Below are positions 17,526 through 26,665 of a DNA stretch of 41,791 nucleotides, piece after piece (position 1 is the first letter of the stretch; every line of letters begins with the position of its first letter). Position numbers and translations under genes: made by a program. The stretch comes from Acidobacteriota bacterium. Lineage in GTDB: Bacteria; Acidobacteriota; Blastocatellia; Chloracidobacteriales; JADJPF01. The notes beneath the pieces were generated by a model. That model did no database searches, was not told the origin of the DNA, and worked only from the letters and a program-made list of their open reading frames with translations. The DNA lies in the NCBI GenBank assembly GCA_016213785.1, contig JACQZQ010000011.1:64518-106308 (forward strand). Direction: 5' to 3'.

Positions 17526-17554
17526 TTGTTTGTTCAAAGAAAAGTTGATATAAT
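17526..17554 (+). promoter_or_regulatory. Predicted sigma-70-like promoter
   Basis: TTGTTT (17526-17531), a 17-bp spacer and TATAAT (17549-17554), 70 bp upstream of the alpha/beta hydrolase start. Confidence 0.55.
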
Positions 17555-17624
17555 GGCAAGCAAAATAAATCTGTCAAAAGTTATCTAAACTTAAATATTT
17601 TCCCCACAAAAATTGGAGATCTAA

Positions 17625-18644
17625 ATGCTGAGCAGACAACAAAAAAAAGTTCTTGTAACTATTGGAAAATTTGTCTTGCCTGTAGTTGCTGCTTTTATTG
17701 TACTTATGGTATCCCTAGCAGTAAAAACCATCCAAGATTTAACTCATCCTCCTCGCACCAAATATGCTGTATCTTTAGCAGATTATGAGTTAATAGGAAA
17801 AACTATTACTAAACAAGACGTAAGTTGGTCTTTAAAGGGTGGAGGCGAAGCTAATGGTTGGCTTTTTCAAGGGCCAAAAGGTGCTCCATTAATTGTTCTT
17901 AGTCATAGTTATGGTCAAAATATGGTTGACCAAATTAGTTTAGCTGTACTGCTTTATGATTCTGGCTACCATGTTTTGCTTTATGATTTAAGAGGGCATG
18001 GAGAAAGCAAAGTAGAAAAAACTTCTCTTGGTGATGATGAAGTAGATGATTTAAGTGCAGCTATAGAGCATATAAAAACCTTAAAAGATGCTACAGGAGA
18101 ACCTTTAATAAATAAAGACCAAATAGGTTTATTTGGTGTTTCCATAGGAGGCTATGCTTCTTTAGTTGCTGCTAGTAAAGACCCTTCAATTAAAGCTGTT
18201 GCTGTGGATGCTGTTTATCCTAATGTTAAGCGTTATTTAGAGATAAAAGTTAAAAACTTCTCTAGTTTTAGCAATCCATTACTTCTTTATTTTATAGATT
18301 TAGGTATGAAATTTAACTTTAGTAAATATAGTAATACTTCAGCAGAAAGTAGTTTAGGAAATTTAACAGAAACAAAACAGCTTTATATTATTGGTAAGGA
18401 CACAAGAGAGCTACAAATAACTACTAGCGATATTTTTAGTAAAGCTATAGGACAAAAACAAAATGTAGAAGTGCCTAAATCAAGAATAAGTATACTCTAT
18501 AAAGCTGATCAGGATGTTTATGACCCAGTTGTACAAACTTTTTTTCTTGATGCATTACCACCAAAAGTAGACCTTCCTGTTCCTGATGCATCAGCTAGTA
18601 CTGCTAACCCAACTACTCAACCACCTACAGAAGAGAAAAAATAA
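17625..18644 (+). CDS. Membrane-anchored alpha/beta hydrolase-like protein, catalytic His not found
   Basis: 339 residues. An N-terminal membrane segment (LVTIGKFVLPVVAAFIVLMV, about 9-33) is followed by an alpha/beta hydrolase fold: oxyanion-region strand APLIVLSHSYGQN, VLLYDLRGHGES, and the nucleophile elbow GLFGVSIGGYASL with Ser173. A candidate catalytic Asp is in SILYKADQDVYDP. I find no His after residue 149, so the usual Ser-Asp-His triad seems incomplete. The C-terminus is a Pro/Thr/Ala-rich tail. The fold resembles bacterial serine aminopeptidase or BEM46-like hydrolases; with the missing His, it may be inactive or use another arrangement. Start ATG follows TTGGAGAT, a good Shine-Dalgarno sequence. 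Confidence 0.82.
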   Translation: MLSRQQKKVLVTIGKFVLPVVAAFIVLMVSLAVKTIQDLTHPPRTKYAVSLADYELIGKTITKQDVSWSLKGGGEANGWLFQGPKGAPLIVLSHSYGQNMVDQISLAVLLYDSGYHVLLYDLRGHGESKVEKTSLGDDEVDDLSAAIEHIKTLKDATGEPLINKDQIGLFGVSIGGYASLVAASKDPSIKAVAVDAVYPNVKRYLEIKVKNFSSFSNPLLLYFIDLGMKFNFSKYSNTSAESSLGNLTETKQLYIIGKDTRELQITTSDIFSKAIGQKQNVEVPKSRISILYKADQDVYDPVVQTFFLDALPPKVDLPVPDASASTANPTTQPPTEEKK

Positions 18645-18700
18645 CAGGTAGGCAACACTTTATTGTTAACTAACTGTTATAGTAAACTCGATAGGTAAAG

Positions 18701-18724
18701 CTAAGAAGCCTTAAGGCTTCTTAG
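18701..18724 (+). terminator. 24-bp perfect palindrome
   Basis: CTAAGAAGCCTT followed directly by its exact reverse complement, between the hydrolase stop (18644) and the lipoprotein start (18756). No T-tract follows. It could form a terminator-like hairpin or be a dimer-binding operator for the downstream gene. Confidence 0.55.
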
Positions 18725-18755
18725 GCAAATAGCTAAGGAAATAAACCATATAAGT

Positions 18756-19415
18756 ATGTTATTAAAAAAATTTCTTTATATTTCTTTATTCTTTGTTTTA
18801 TTAATTACTGCTTGTCAAGATAGCTCTCAAAATAATAGCTTACCAGATAATAATTCTAGTAAAACTACGTCCACTTCGCCAAATCCAAACCCTTCACCCC
18901 AAAATACTTTATCACAAACAAATACACCTGTAACAAACTCACAAACTATTCTTAAACAAGAAGAAATAAAGATTGGGGCAACTCTTCCAGAAATTACTAC
19001 TAAAGATGTGACAGCTAAAACCACCGTTATAGCTTCAAGGACAGATAAAACAGGGCAATTAATAATGGTTTATGCTCCAACTTGTCCCATTTGTCATGAG
19101 ACTATGCCAAATGTAGTTAATTTATATAAAAGCTTTTTCCAGCGTAATAATATACCTATAATAGCTTTATCTGTTCAGCCTCAGGCGGTTACAGAACTTA
19201 GTGTTAAAGAGTTAAGTATTCCTTTTAGCGTTGTAGTTATGCCTGAGGTGGATCAAAAATTTGGCTATAAAGTCCCAAGTATTCCTACACTTATAGCTAT
19301 AGGGCCTGATGGTATTATTAGAGGTATTTGGGTAGGGCAAATAGGGGCTGATCAAATGACACAAATAATAAAAATATTTTGCCCAACTTGTGATATTGAA
19401 ATTAGTCGCTCATAA
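18756..19415 (+). CDS. Thioredoxin-fold lipoprotein (TlpA/ResA-like)
   Basis: 219 residues. The lipoprotein signal is FLYISLFFVLLITACQDSSQ with lipobox ITAC, followed by a Ser/Asn/Pro/Thr linker to ~65. The thioredoxin-like domain starts at IKIGATLPEITTKDV; the active site is VYAPTCPICHETMPNVVNLY with redox pair CPIC, then PIIALSVQPQA, the cis-Pro region KVPSIPTLIAIGPDG, and a terminal helix. A second Cys pair, CPTC, lies near the C-terminus (KIFCPTCDIEISRS), which is unusual for this family. Predicted role is envelope disulfide exchange, for example haem-protein maturation; the partner is unknown. The gene is 112 bp from the hydrolase and has a palindrome upstream. Confidence 0.87.
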   Translation: MLLKKFLYISLFFVLLITACQDSSQNNSLPDNNSSKTTSTSPNPNPSPQNTLSQTNTPVTNSQTILKQEEIKIGATLPEITTKDVTAKTTVIASRTDKTGQLIMVYAPTCPICHETMPNVVNLYKSFFQRNNIPIIALSVQPQAVTELSVKELSIPFSVVVMPEVDQKFGYKVPSIPTLIAIGPDGIIRGIWVGQIGADQMTQIIKIFCPTCDIEISRS

Positions 19416-19512
19416 CTTACAAGTTTTAAGGCTTTGTAGAAAATAGAAAAATCTTAGCTAAATAAATTCTAAATTTATATTTTAAGTAGTTAAAATAGAT
19501 AAAACTTACTTT

Positions 19513-20028
19513 ATGGGTAATTCATCATCTAGTTCTGATAATCAACGAAGCCGTTTAATAACTTGGGAAGATCCTGCTGAAATAGCTAAAATAGCTGATG
19601 ATTTACCAGGTATGAAATACCTAGAGTTAATGATGGAGAATAGGTATAGCCCTCCAATAAGTAAACTCCTAAATTTTCAGTTGATTAGCGTAGAAAAAGG
19701 TAAGGCTACTTTTAAGATAGAGCCTGCTGAATATCATTATAATCCAGGAAATGTAGTTCATGGTGGTGTTGCAGCAACAATACTAGATGCTGCTATGGCC
19801 TGTGCTATACATTCTCTCCTACCTCCAAAACATTTTTGCACTACCATAGAACTTAAAATAAACTACCTAAGACCTATCATTATTCAAACCGGATCACTTC
19901 GTGCTGAGAGTGAGATTATACATTTTGGTGGTCGTACTGCGGTAGCGCAAGGAAAATTACTAGATAAAGACAGTAAGCTTTATGCTTATAGCTCCGCCAC
20001 ATTTATGATTTTGCAGACAACAACATAA
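19513..20028 (+). CDS. PaaI-type hotdog-fold thioesterase
   Basis: 171 residues with a single hotdog domain from about residue 50. The signature NPGNVVHGGVAATILDAAMACAIHSLLP holds the conserved His-Gly-Gly and the active-site Asp of the PaaI/YbgC-like 4HBT superfamily; the strand TIELKINYLRPI follows, then GRTAVAQGKLLDKDSKLYAYSSATFMI. It probably hydrolyses an acyl- or aryl-CoA. The ~45-residue N-terminal extension (WEDPAEIAKIADDLPGMKYL) is seen in related 4HBT proteins. No Shine-Dalgarno sequence is obvious at the ATG. Substrate not predictable. Confidence 0.88.
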   Translation: MGNSSSSSDNQRSRLITWEDPAEIAKIADDLPGMKYLELMMENRYSPPISKLLNFQLISVEKGKATFKIEPAEYHYNPGNVVHGGVAATILDAAMACAIHSLLPPKHFCTTIELKINYLRPIIIQTGSLRAESEIIHFGGRTAVAQGKLLDKDSKLYAYSSATFMILQTTT

Positions 20029-20065
20029 ACTTAAATTTAATCGTTTTTTTTAAGAGGGCATTTTT

Positions 20066-22168
20066 ATGAAAAACTTTCTTTTAGTAATCTTTTTAATAAT
20101 TTCAGGGAGTGTTCAATTAACTATGGCACAGAATAAACCTCCAATAGCAGCAAAAAAACCTAAAATAGATAAACTTCATGGAGAAACAAGAGTTGATAAT
20201 TATTATTGGTTAAGAGAAAAAACTGATCCTGAGGTTATTTCTTATTTAGAAGCAGAAAATGCTTATACAGATTCAATAATGAAACCTTATGAAGCATTCC
20301 AAGAAAATATTTATAAGGAAATTGTTGGAAAAATTAAGGAAACAGACCTTTCTGTTCCATATCGTAGAGGTAATTATTTTTACTATAATCGCACAGAACA
20401 AGGAAAGCAGTATGGGATTTTTTGTCGTAAAGAGGCAAGCCCTAATGCTCAGGAAGAAATTCTTCTAGACTTAAATGAAATGGGTAAAGGGCTAAAGTTT
20501 ATTTCTTTAGGTGATATTGATATTAGCCCTGATGGAAAAAAATTAGCTTATTCTACTGATACTAATGGTTTTAGACAGTATAAGATGTTTATTAAAGACC
20601 TAGAAACAGGTAAAACCTTTCCTGAGACTAGAGAGCGTATTACTTCAATTCAATGGGCAAATGATAATAAAACCGTTTTTTATGTTACTGAAGATGCACA
20701 GACAAAACGCGCTAACCAACTCTATAGACATATTTTAGGGCAAGAAAAAGATGACCTAGTTTATGAAGAAAAAGACGAACTCTATGGTCTAGGAGTTTAT
20801 CAATCAAGTAGTAAAGCTTATATTTTTGCAACCTCTTCTAGTTCTACAACTTCTGAATCTCGTTACCTACGTAGTGATGACCCAAATGGTAGCTTTAAGC
20901 TATTAATGGCTCGCCAAGATGGTCATGAATATTATCCTGATCATCATAGTGGAGATAGTTTTTATATTAGAACAAATCTAGAAGCTAAGAATTTTAGACT
21001 AGTTAATGTAGCTATAAATGATTTAGATGTAAAGAATTGGCGTGAAATTATTCCTCATAGAGAACCTGTTACTTTAGAAGGTGTACAGTTTTTTGTTAAT
21101 CATTATGTAGTTTATGAGCGTGAAGATGGTTTACAAAAAATGCGTGTAACAGATTTACGCTCAGGTAGCGTTCATCAAATACAGTTTCCTGACCCAATTT
21201 ATGCTGCTTTTCCAAATGCAAATGCCGAGTTTAATACTAGTGTTTTTAGATTTTCCTATCAGTCTTTTGTAACCCCTAACTCTGTGTTTGACTATAATTT
21301 AGACTCTCGTGAGCGCCAACTCTTAAAACAAGACGAAGTTGTTGGTGGATATGATAGCTCTCAGTATAATTCCGAAAGAATTTACGCTACTGCAACGGAT
21401 GGAACCCGGATTCCTATTTCAGTAGTTTATAAAAAAGACTTAGTAAAAGATGGTTCTAGACCTCTTTATTTAACTGGATATGGAGCTTATGGAGCATCTA
21501 ATCCTGCTACTTTTTCAGTTTCACTTTTAAGTTTACTTAATCGAGGTGTAATTTTTGCTCGTGCTCATATTCGTGGAGGTGGTGATTTGGGCCAAACTTG
21601 GCATGATCAAGGCAAAATGATGCTTAAGCGCAATACTTTTACAGATTTTATTAATTGTGCAGAGCATCTAATTAACGAAAAATACACAGGTAAAGACCGA
21701 TTAGTGATTCAAGGTGGTAGTGCAGGAGGTTTACTTATAGGTGCTGTAATTAATATGCGTCCAGAACTTTTTAAGGCTGCAATAGCTGAAGTCCCATTTG
21801 TAGACGTAATTAACACTATGTTAGATGAAACCTTACCTTTAACTGTAGGTGAGTTTTTAGAATGGGGAAATCCAAAAGTAAAAAACGAATATGATTATCT
21901 AAAATCATATTGTCCTTACACAAATATTGCTGCAAAAGCTTATCCAAATATTTTGGTAAAAACTTCACTAAATGATAGTCAAGTAATGTATTGGGAACCT
22001 GCTAAATATGTTGCTAAACTTAGGGCAACAAAAATAGATAATAATTTATTAATGCTTAAAACCAATTTAGCAGGCGGACATGGTGGTTCGTCAGGTCGTT
22101 ATGATCGCTTTCGAGAAGTTGCCTTTAACTATGCCTTTATACTAACTCAAGTTGGTATTACCCAATAA
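20066..22168 (+). CDS. Prolyl oligopeptidase family serine protease (S9A), exported
   Basis: Cleaves peptides after proline. The 700-residue protein has a signal peptide (NFLLVIFLIISGSVQLTMAQ) and an N-terminal cap starting DKLHGETRVDNYYWLREKTD. A seven-bladed propeller covers ~80-410. The catalytic domain shows YGAYGASNPATFS, RGVIFARAHIRGGGDLGQTW, the nucleophile GGSAGGLLIGAVINMRP, the acid region VKTSLNDSQVMYWEPAKYVA and the His loop GGHGGSSGRYDRF. The triad is complete. AGAGGG 7 bp upstream of the ATG is a good Shine-Dalgarno sequence. The signal peptide suggests a periplasmic role in peptide scavenging. A strong hairpin follows the stop. Confidence 0.95.
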   Translation: MKNFLLVIFLIISGSVQLTMAQNKPPIAAKKPKIDKLHGETRVDNYYWLREKTDPEVISYLEAENAYTDSIMKPYEAFQENIYKEIVGKIKETDLSVPYRRGNYFYYNRTEQGKQYGIFCRKEASPNAQEEILLDLNEMGKGLKFISLGDIDISPDGKKLAYSTDTNGFRQYKMFIKDLETGKTFPETRERITSIQWANDNKTVFYVTEDAQTKRANQLYRHILGQEKDDLVYEEKDELYGLGVYQSSSKAYIFATSSSSTTSESRYLRSDDPNGSFKLLMARQDGHEYYPDHHSGDSFYIRTNLEAKNFRLVNVAINDLDVKNWREIIPHREPVTLEGVQFFVNHYVVYEREDGLQKMRVTDLRSGSVHQIQFPDPIYAAFPNANAEFNTSVFRFSYQSFVTPNSVFDYNLDSRERQLLKQDEVVGGYDSSQYNSERIYATATDGTRIPISVVYKKDLVKDGSRPLYLTGYGAYGASNPATFSVSLLSLLNRGVIFARAHIRGGGDLGQTWHDQGKMMLKRNTFTDFINCAEHLINEKYTGKDRLVIQGGSAGGLLIGAVINMRPELFKAAIAEVPFVDVINTMLDETLPLTVGEFLEWGNPKVKNEYDYLKSYCPYTNIAAKAYPNILVKTSLNDSQVMYWEPAKYVAKLRATKIDNNLLMLKTNLAGGHGGSSGRYDRFREVAFNYAFILTQVGITQ

Positions 22169-22189
22169 GCCGCTATTTTCTAACCATAA

Positions 22190-22218
22190 TTAATCCCAGG
22201 AAATTCTCCTGGGATTAA
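22190..22218 (+). terminator. Hairpin terminator after the prolyl oligopeptidase gene
   Basis: Perfect 12-bp stem TTAATCCCAGGA / TCCTGGGATTAA with a 5-base loop, 21 bp after the stop codon. It is followed by an A-rich rather than T-rich stretch, so termination could be less efficient in this direction. Confidence 0.75.
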
Positions 22219-22322
22219 AAATCCTTAAAATCCATTCTTGTTATAAATAACTTGCTGCCAGCTTAAACGGTTTGTACAATTATGCCTCTCCCTAAAATAC
22301 TTTAACTTTAAGGAATCTAGCC

Positions 22323-23060
22323 ATGCCATTTTGTCCAAAATGTCTTTCTGAATATAAAACTACTATTACTTACTGTAAGGATTGCGATCTGGATTTAGTC
22401 GAAGAATTAACTGATGAGAATAGAATTCATGATATTAGCCAAGCTGAAATGGTTGAACTACGTACGTTTCCTAATGCAGCAGAAGCAGAAATGATTCGAG
22501 GCGTTTTAGAACAAAATGATATTCGCTCACTGCTTCAAGGTGAAACTAGTAGCGCAGGGCTATTTCCTGCTGCAACATCAGTTAGCCTACTTGTTGATGA
22601 ACGGGATTTAGAACCTGCTAGAGAACTAGTCCAAGCTTATTTAGAAGCTGAGGTAGTTGTAGAGGACTCAGAAATTGGACAACCAGAAGAAAAAGAAAAA
22701 TATGAAATAGAACGATTAGAGCTAGCAGAAAGACCTAAGCAAACTACAGCAATGGTGGTTTTAATTACTGTAGATAAAAAAGAACTAGCTGATAAATTGG
22801 CAGAAACCCTAGTAACCGAAAACCTAGCAGCTTGTGTTAATATCCTTCCTCAAATAGAGTCTATATACCGCTGGGAGGGCAAAGTTTGTCGTGAAAGTGA
22901 GTTACTTTTAATTGCTAAAACAGATATGGCTTGTTATTTACGTTTAGAGGCAAGGGTAAAAGAATTACATACTTATACTACTCCAGAAGTTATAGCTCTT
23001 CCTATAACACAGGGTTCTGTAAGTTATTTAAGTTGGCTTAGAAATTCTTTAAATTTATAA
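22323..23060 (+). CDS. Zinc ribbon + DUF2007 + CutA1 fusion protein
   Basis: A three-domain protein of 245 residues. Residues 1-25 are a zinc ribbon (FCPKC and YCKDC). Residues ~42-110 match the DUF2007 putative signal-transducing fold: LRTFPNAAEAEMIRGVLEQN, the central SLLQGE and the end SLLVDERDLEPARELVQAYL. After a charged linker, residues 141-245 are a full CutA1 domain: MVVLITVDKKELADKLAETL, ENLAACVNILPQIESIYRW, ESELLLIAKT and TTPEVIALPI. CutA1 forms very stable trimers and was linked to divalent-cation tolerance; its molecular role remains unclear. The fusion suggests the sensing part and CutA work together. AAGGA lies upstream of the ATG. Cytoplasmic. Confidence 0.9.
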   Translation: MPFCPKCLSEYKTTITYCKDCDLDLVEELTDENRIHDISQAEMVELRTFPNAAEAEMIRGVLEQNDIRSLLQGETSSAGLFPAATSVSLLVDERDLEPARELVQAYLEAEVVVEDSEIGQPEEKEKYEIERLELAERPKQTTAMVVLITVDKKELADKLAETLVTENLAACVNILPQIESIYRWEGKVCRESELLLIAKTDMACYLRLEARVKELHTYTTPEVIALPITQGSVSYLSWLRNSLNL

Positions 23061-23093
23061 AACCCATTTTTAATTTTAACCTTAAGTTAACAA

Positions 23094-23915
23094 ATGTTTA
23101 GTGATAGAAATAATCCTTTTGAAAACAATAAATCCTCTTCAATAGATATTGAAGGAGTAATTCTAGATGCTGAATTACTCTTAAAATATCGTTTTGTTGA
23201 AAGGGCTATTGCTACACTAGAAAAAGCTATCACAGCTTATCCTAAGAACCTTGAGTTAAGAGATAAACTACTAGAAATTTTTGCTGATTATAATATGCCT
23301 GAAAAAGCGGCTGAACAAGCAGTTGCTCTATCACAACTTTATGTAGAATCAGGTGATATAGAAAAAGCAAATGAAAATTTAAGTAAAGCAAAAGGTTTTA
23401 ACCCTAATTTGACTCTAAGTTTATTTCCTAGTCAAGCAGATGCCCTTAGAATGCAAATGCAGGTGCCTATTGTGCAAATGCCTAGCCCACAGATTTTTAG
23501 GCCAATTATACGCCCAATTCCACGCCCAATTCCACGTCCTAAAACAGCTGGCTATCCTTCAGTTCAAAAAGAAAAAGCAGTTAAAGTCCTAACAGGGGAT
23601 TTATCAACTATTAGTATCTTTGATGTTATTCAGATGGTTGAAAATAGCCGTATTACAGGGATCTTACAGATTACTTCTACTAATACTGAAGGAAGAATTT
23701 ATTTTAACTATGGACAAATTGCAGATGCTCAAGTTGGTGAATTACGTAGTAATGCGGCCTTCCGCCATTTTGTAGAGCTAGAAGAAGGTAGATTTGAACT
23801 TGAAAAATCTCCTGTGGAATTCAAACAAAATATTGATGCTCCTAATAACACTAACTTAATCTTAGATGTACTACGTGAAGTTGATGAAGCAAAACGTGAT
23901 CAAATGATGGGATAG
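23094..23915 (+). CDS. TPR-like + DUF4388 (PATAN) regulatory protein
   Basis: 273 residues. The N-terminal ~110 residues are helical and TPR-like (AIATLEKAITAYPKNLELRD, AAEQAVALSQLYVESGDIEK, ANENLSKAKGFNPN). A Pro/Arg linker with a repeated IPRP unit (~143-150) follows. The C-terminal domain from ~165 is DUF4388/PATAN: LTGDLSTISIFDVIQMVENS, RITGILQITS, GRIYFNYGQIADAQVGEL, AAFRHFVELEEGRFELE. PATAN domains occur in response regulators and in proteins controlling motility, pili or polysaccharide; no specific role can be read here. It lies 33 bp after the CutA fusion gene and is likely co-transcribed. The start has no evident Shine-Dalgarno sequence. Confidence 0.85.
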   Translation: MFSDRNNPFENNKSSSIDIEGVILDAELLLKYRFVERAIATLEKAITAYPKNLELRDKLLEIFADYNMPEKAAEQAVALSQLYVESGDIEKANENLSKAKGFNPNLTLSLFPSQADALRMQMQVPIVQMPSPQIFRPIIRPIPRPIPRPKTAGYPSVQKEKAVKVLTGDLSTISIFDVIQMVENSRITGILQITSTNTEGRIYFNYGQIADAQVGELRSNAAFRHFVELEEGRFELEKSPVEFKQNIDAPNNTNLILDVLREVDEAKRDQMMG

Positions 23916-23987
23916 AGCATCAAAAAATATTTTTAGCTCTTATAACTTTTAATAAATAATGATTTTAGTAATAAGTTCTACAATTTC

Positions 23988-24018
23988 TTGACAATAAGAC
24001 ACGCAGATATTATTCTGC
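23988..24018 (+). promoter_or_regulatory. Predicted clpB promoter with a small inverted repeat
   Basis: TTGACA (23988-23993), exact 17-bp spacer, TATTCT (24011-24016), 44 bp before the clpB ATG. GCAGA-N6-TCTGC (24003-24018) overlaps the -10 box and could bind a repressor. No CIRCE element is seen. Confidence 0.6.
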
Positions 24019-24059
24019 AAATACACTCAGAAGTTTAATAAATTAATTTGGATCGCCAT

Positions 24060-26651
24060 ATGAATCGAGATAGGTTTACCATAAGAGCACAAGAGGCTAT
24101 AGATAGTGCTTCAAAACTAGCAGAACGACACCAAAATCAACAAATTGAACCAGAACATGTTTTAGTTTGTATGCTTGAATCAAATGAAGGGGTAATAAAG
24201 CCCATTCTAGAAAAAATAGGTCTTCGCCCTCAAATGATTTTAAGTGACTTAAATGAAGCAATAAAAAAATTCCCTAAAGTTACTAGCACCACTCAAGAAA
24301 GATTTTTTTCATCACGACTTTACAGCATTTTTACTAGTGCTCAAAAAGAAGCTGACAAACTTCAAGATGCTTATATCAGCACTGAACACTTGCTTTTAGC
24401 TATGGCAGATGAAAAAGATGGGGTAGCGGGTCGAATACTTCGCCAACAAGGAGTTTCAAGTAAGGAATTACTAAAGGTATTAGAACAATTTCGCGGTGGA
24501 GAAAAAATTGTTGACCAAGATCCAGAATCTCGCTATCAATCTTTAAGTCGGTATGGTCGTGATTTAACCGAACTTGCTAGATTAGGTAAATTAGATCCTG
24601 TAATTGGTAGAGATGATGAGATTAGGCGTGTTGTTCAAGTTTTGTCACGACGTACAAAAAATAACCCTGTGTTAATTGGTGAGCCTGGCGTAGGTAAAAC
24701 TGCTATTGTTGAAGGTTTAGCTCAAAGAATTATTTCAGGCGATGTTGCAGAGTCACTTAGAAATAAACGCTTAGTAGTCTTAGATTTAGGAGCAATGCTT
24801 GCAGGTGCGAAATATCGAGGTGAGTTTGAGGATAGATTAAAAGCCATTCTTAAAGAAGTAACACGACCTGATAGTAATGTTGTTATGTTTATTGATGAAC
24901 TTCATACTTTAGTTGGTGCTGGTGCAGCAGAAGGAGCAATTGATGCCTCAAATATGCTAAAACCTGCGCTAGCTCGTGGTGAACTTCGTTGTATTGGTGC
25001 AACTACCTTAAATGAGTATAAAAAATATATTGAAAAAGATGCAGCACTTGAGCGCCGTTTCCAACAAGTCTATATTTCTGAACCAAATATGGAAGATACT
25101 ATTGCCATATTACGAGGCTTAAAAGAACGCTATGAAGTCCATCATGGTGTAAGAATTAAAGATACAGCAATTGTTGCTGCAACAATGTTATCTCAACGCT
25201 ATATTGCAGATAGATTTTTACCTGATAAAGCCATTGACCTTATTGATGAGGCTGCTTCGCGCCTAAGAATAGAAATTGATAGCCTTCCAACTGAAATAGA
25301 TGAAGTAGAGCGTGAAAGAATTCAACGTGAAATAGAGCGTCAAGCTCTTCAAAGAGAAGACGATCCTGTTTCTCGTGAAAGACTTGCAAAGATTATCCAA
25401 GAAATTTCTGAGCTAAAAGAAAAAAGCGCAGGTATGAAAGCTCGTTGGAAATCTGAAAAAGAAATTATTGAGCGAATGCGTGGAAAAAATGAAGAACTTG
25501 AAGCTTTACGTATTCAAGCAGAGCAGTTTGAAAGAGTTGGTGATTATGGTCGTGTAGCAGAAATTCGTTATGGTCGAATGGTTGAATTACAAAAAATTAT
25601 TGATCAAGACCGTGCAAGGCTAGCAGAAATACAAGAGCAAGGCAGGATGCTAAAAGAAGAAGTTGACGAAGAAGATATAGCCTTAGTTGTAGCAAAATGG
25701 ACGGGTATTCCTGTTGCAAAAATGCTAGAGAGCGAAATCCAAAAGCTAATTACTATGGAAAATCGCCTAGAAGGACGTGTAGTTGGGCAATCTGAAGCCC
25801 TTGCTGCTGTGGCAAATGCAGTTAGACGCTCAAGATCTGGCCTTCAAGATCAAGAACGTCCTATAGGATCATTTATTTTCCTAGGCCCAACAGGTGTAGG
25901 AAAAACCGAAACAGCCCGCGCTTTAGCAGAGTTTCTTTTTGATGATGAAAAAGCTATGGTTCGTATTGATATGAGTGAATATATGGAAAAACACTCTGTT
26001 GCAAGGCTTATTGGTGCTCCTCCAGGTTATGTTGGTTATGATGAGGGAGGGATTTTAACTGAGTCTGTAAGGCGTAGACCCTATGCAGTACTCCTTTTTG
26101 ATGAAGTTGAGAAAGCCCATCCAGATGTTTTTAATATTCTACTCCAAATCTTAGATGATGGCCGTCTTACTGATGGTAAAGGGAGGACAGTTAACTTTAA
26201 GAATACTGTGGTGGTTATGACATCAAATATTGGCAGCCATAGAATTATGGAATGGGCTGAACATTCAGAACACCGTATGCGCGAAGAGGTAATGGAAGAA
26301 GTAAGAGGAGTCTTTAAGCCAGAGTTTCTTAACCGTATTGATGAAATAGTTATTTATCATAGCTTAGGGCGAGAACATATTAAGAAAATTGTTGATATTC
26401 AAATTGAACGCTTACGTAATTCTTTGAAAGAAAAACAAATTAGTATTGAATTAACTGATGAAGCAAGAGAATTAATTGTACAAGAGGGCTTTAACCCTGC
26501 TTATGGAGCACGCCCTCTTAAACGAGCAGTACAGTCTTTAGTAAAAGATCCTTTAGCTATAAAGCTACTTAAAACAGAAATTTTACCTGGTCAAAAAGTT
26601 CGTCTAGAGGCCAGTCAGGAGCTAGGCCAAATTCGCTTTGTAATTAATTAA
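24060..26651 (+). CDS. clpB: ATP-dependent disaggregase ClpB
   Basis: The hexameric Hsp100 that rescues aggregated proteins together with DnaK. 863 residues from the ATG at 24060; a TTG 12 bases upstream is in frame but less likely. Domains in order: Clp N repeats (~5-145); NBD1 with Walker A GEPGVGKT (~207), Walker [14 protein letters not shown] and ALERRFQ; the long coiled-coil middle domain (~400-525, [14 protein letters not shown] onward) that marks ClpB; NBD2 with [36 protein letters not shown] and MTSNIGS; and a C-terminal domain with [16 protein letters not shown]. No ClpP-binding IGF-like loop is apparent, as expected for ClpB. First gene of clpB-hsp20-grpE (14-bp gap to hsp20). Confidence 0.98.
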   Translation: MNRDRFTIRAQEAIDSASKLAERHQNQQIEPEHVLVCMLESNEGVIKPILEKIGLRPQMILSDLNEAIKKFPKVTSTTQERFFSSRLYSIFTSAQKEADKLQDAYISTEHLLLAMADEKDGVAGRILRQQGVSSKELLKVLEQFRGGEKIVDQDPESRYQSLSRYGRDLTELARLGKLDPVIGRDDEIRRVVQVLSRRTKNNPVLIGEPGVGKTAIVEGLAQRIISGDVAESLRNKRLVVLDLGAMLAGAKYRGEFEDRLKAILKEVTRPDSNVVMFIDELHTLVGAGAAEGAIDASNMLKPALARGELRCIGATTLNEYKKYIEKDAALERRFQQVYISEPNMEDTIAILRGLKERYEVHHGVRIKDTAIVAATMLSQRYIADRFLPDKAIDLIDEAASRLRIEIDSLPTEIDEVERERIQREIERQALQREDDPVSRERLAKIIQEISELKEKSAGMKARWKSEKEIIERMRGKNEELEALRIQAEQFERVGDYGRVAEIRYGRMVELQKIIDQDRARLAEIQEQGRMLKEEVDEEDIALVVAKWTGIPVAKMLESEIQKLITMENRLEGRVVGQSEALAAVANAVRRSRSGLQDQERPIGSFIFLGPTGVGKTETARALAEFLFDDEKAMVRIDMSEYMEKHSVARLIGAPPGYVGYDEGGILTESVRRRPYAVLLFDEVEKAHPDVFNILLQILDDGRLTDGKGRTVNFKNTVVVMTSNIGSHRIMEWAEHSEHRMREEVMEEVRGVFKPEFLNRIDEIVIYHSLGREHIKKIVDIQIERLRNSLKEKQISIELTDEARELIVQEGFNPAYGARPLKRAVQSLVKDPLAIKLLKTEILPGQKVRLEASQELGQIRFVIN

Positions 26652-26665
26652 CTAGGGGTCAAATT

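Noticed and set aside
23916-24059. CIRCE-type heat-shock operator upstream of clpB
   Set aside because: I looked for TTAGCACTC-N9-GAGTGCTAA and found no match; only a short GCAGA-N6-TCTGC repeat is present.
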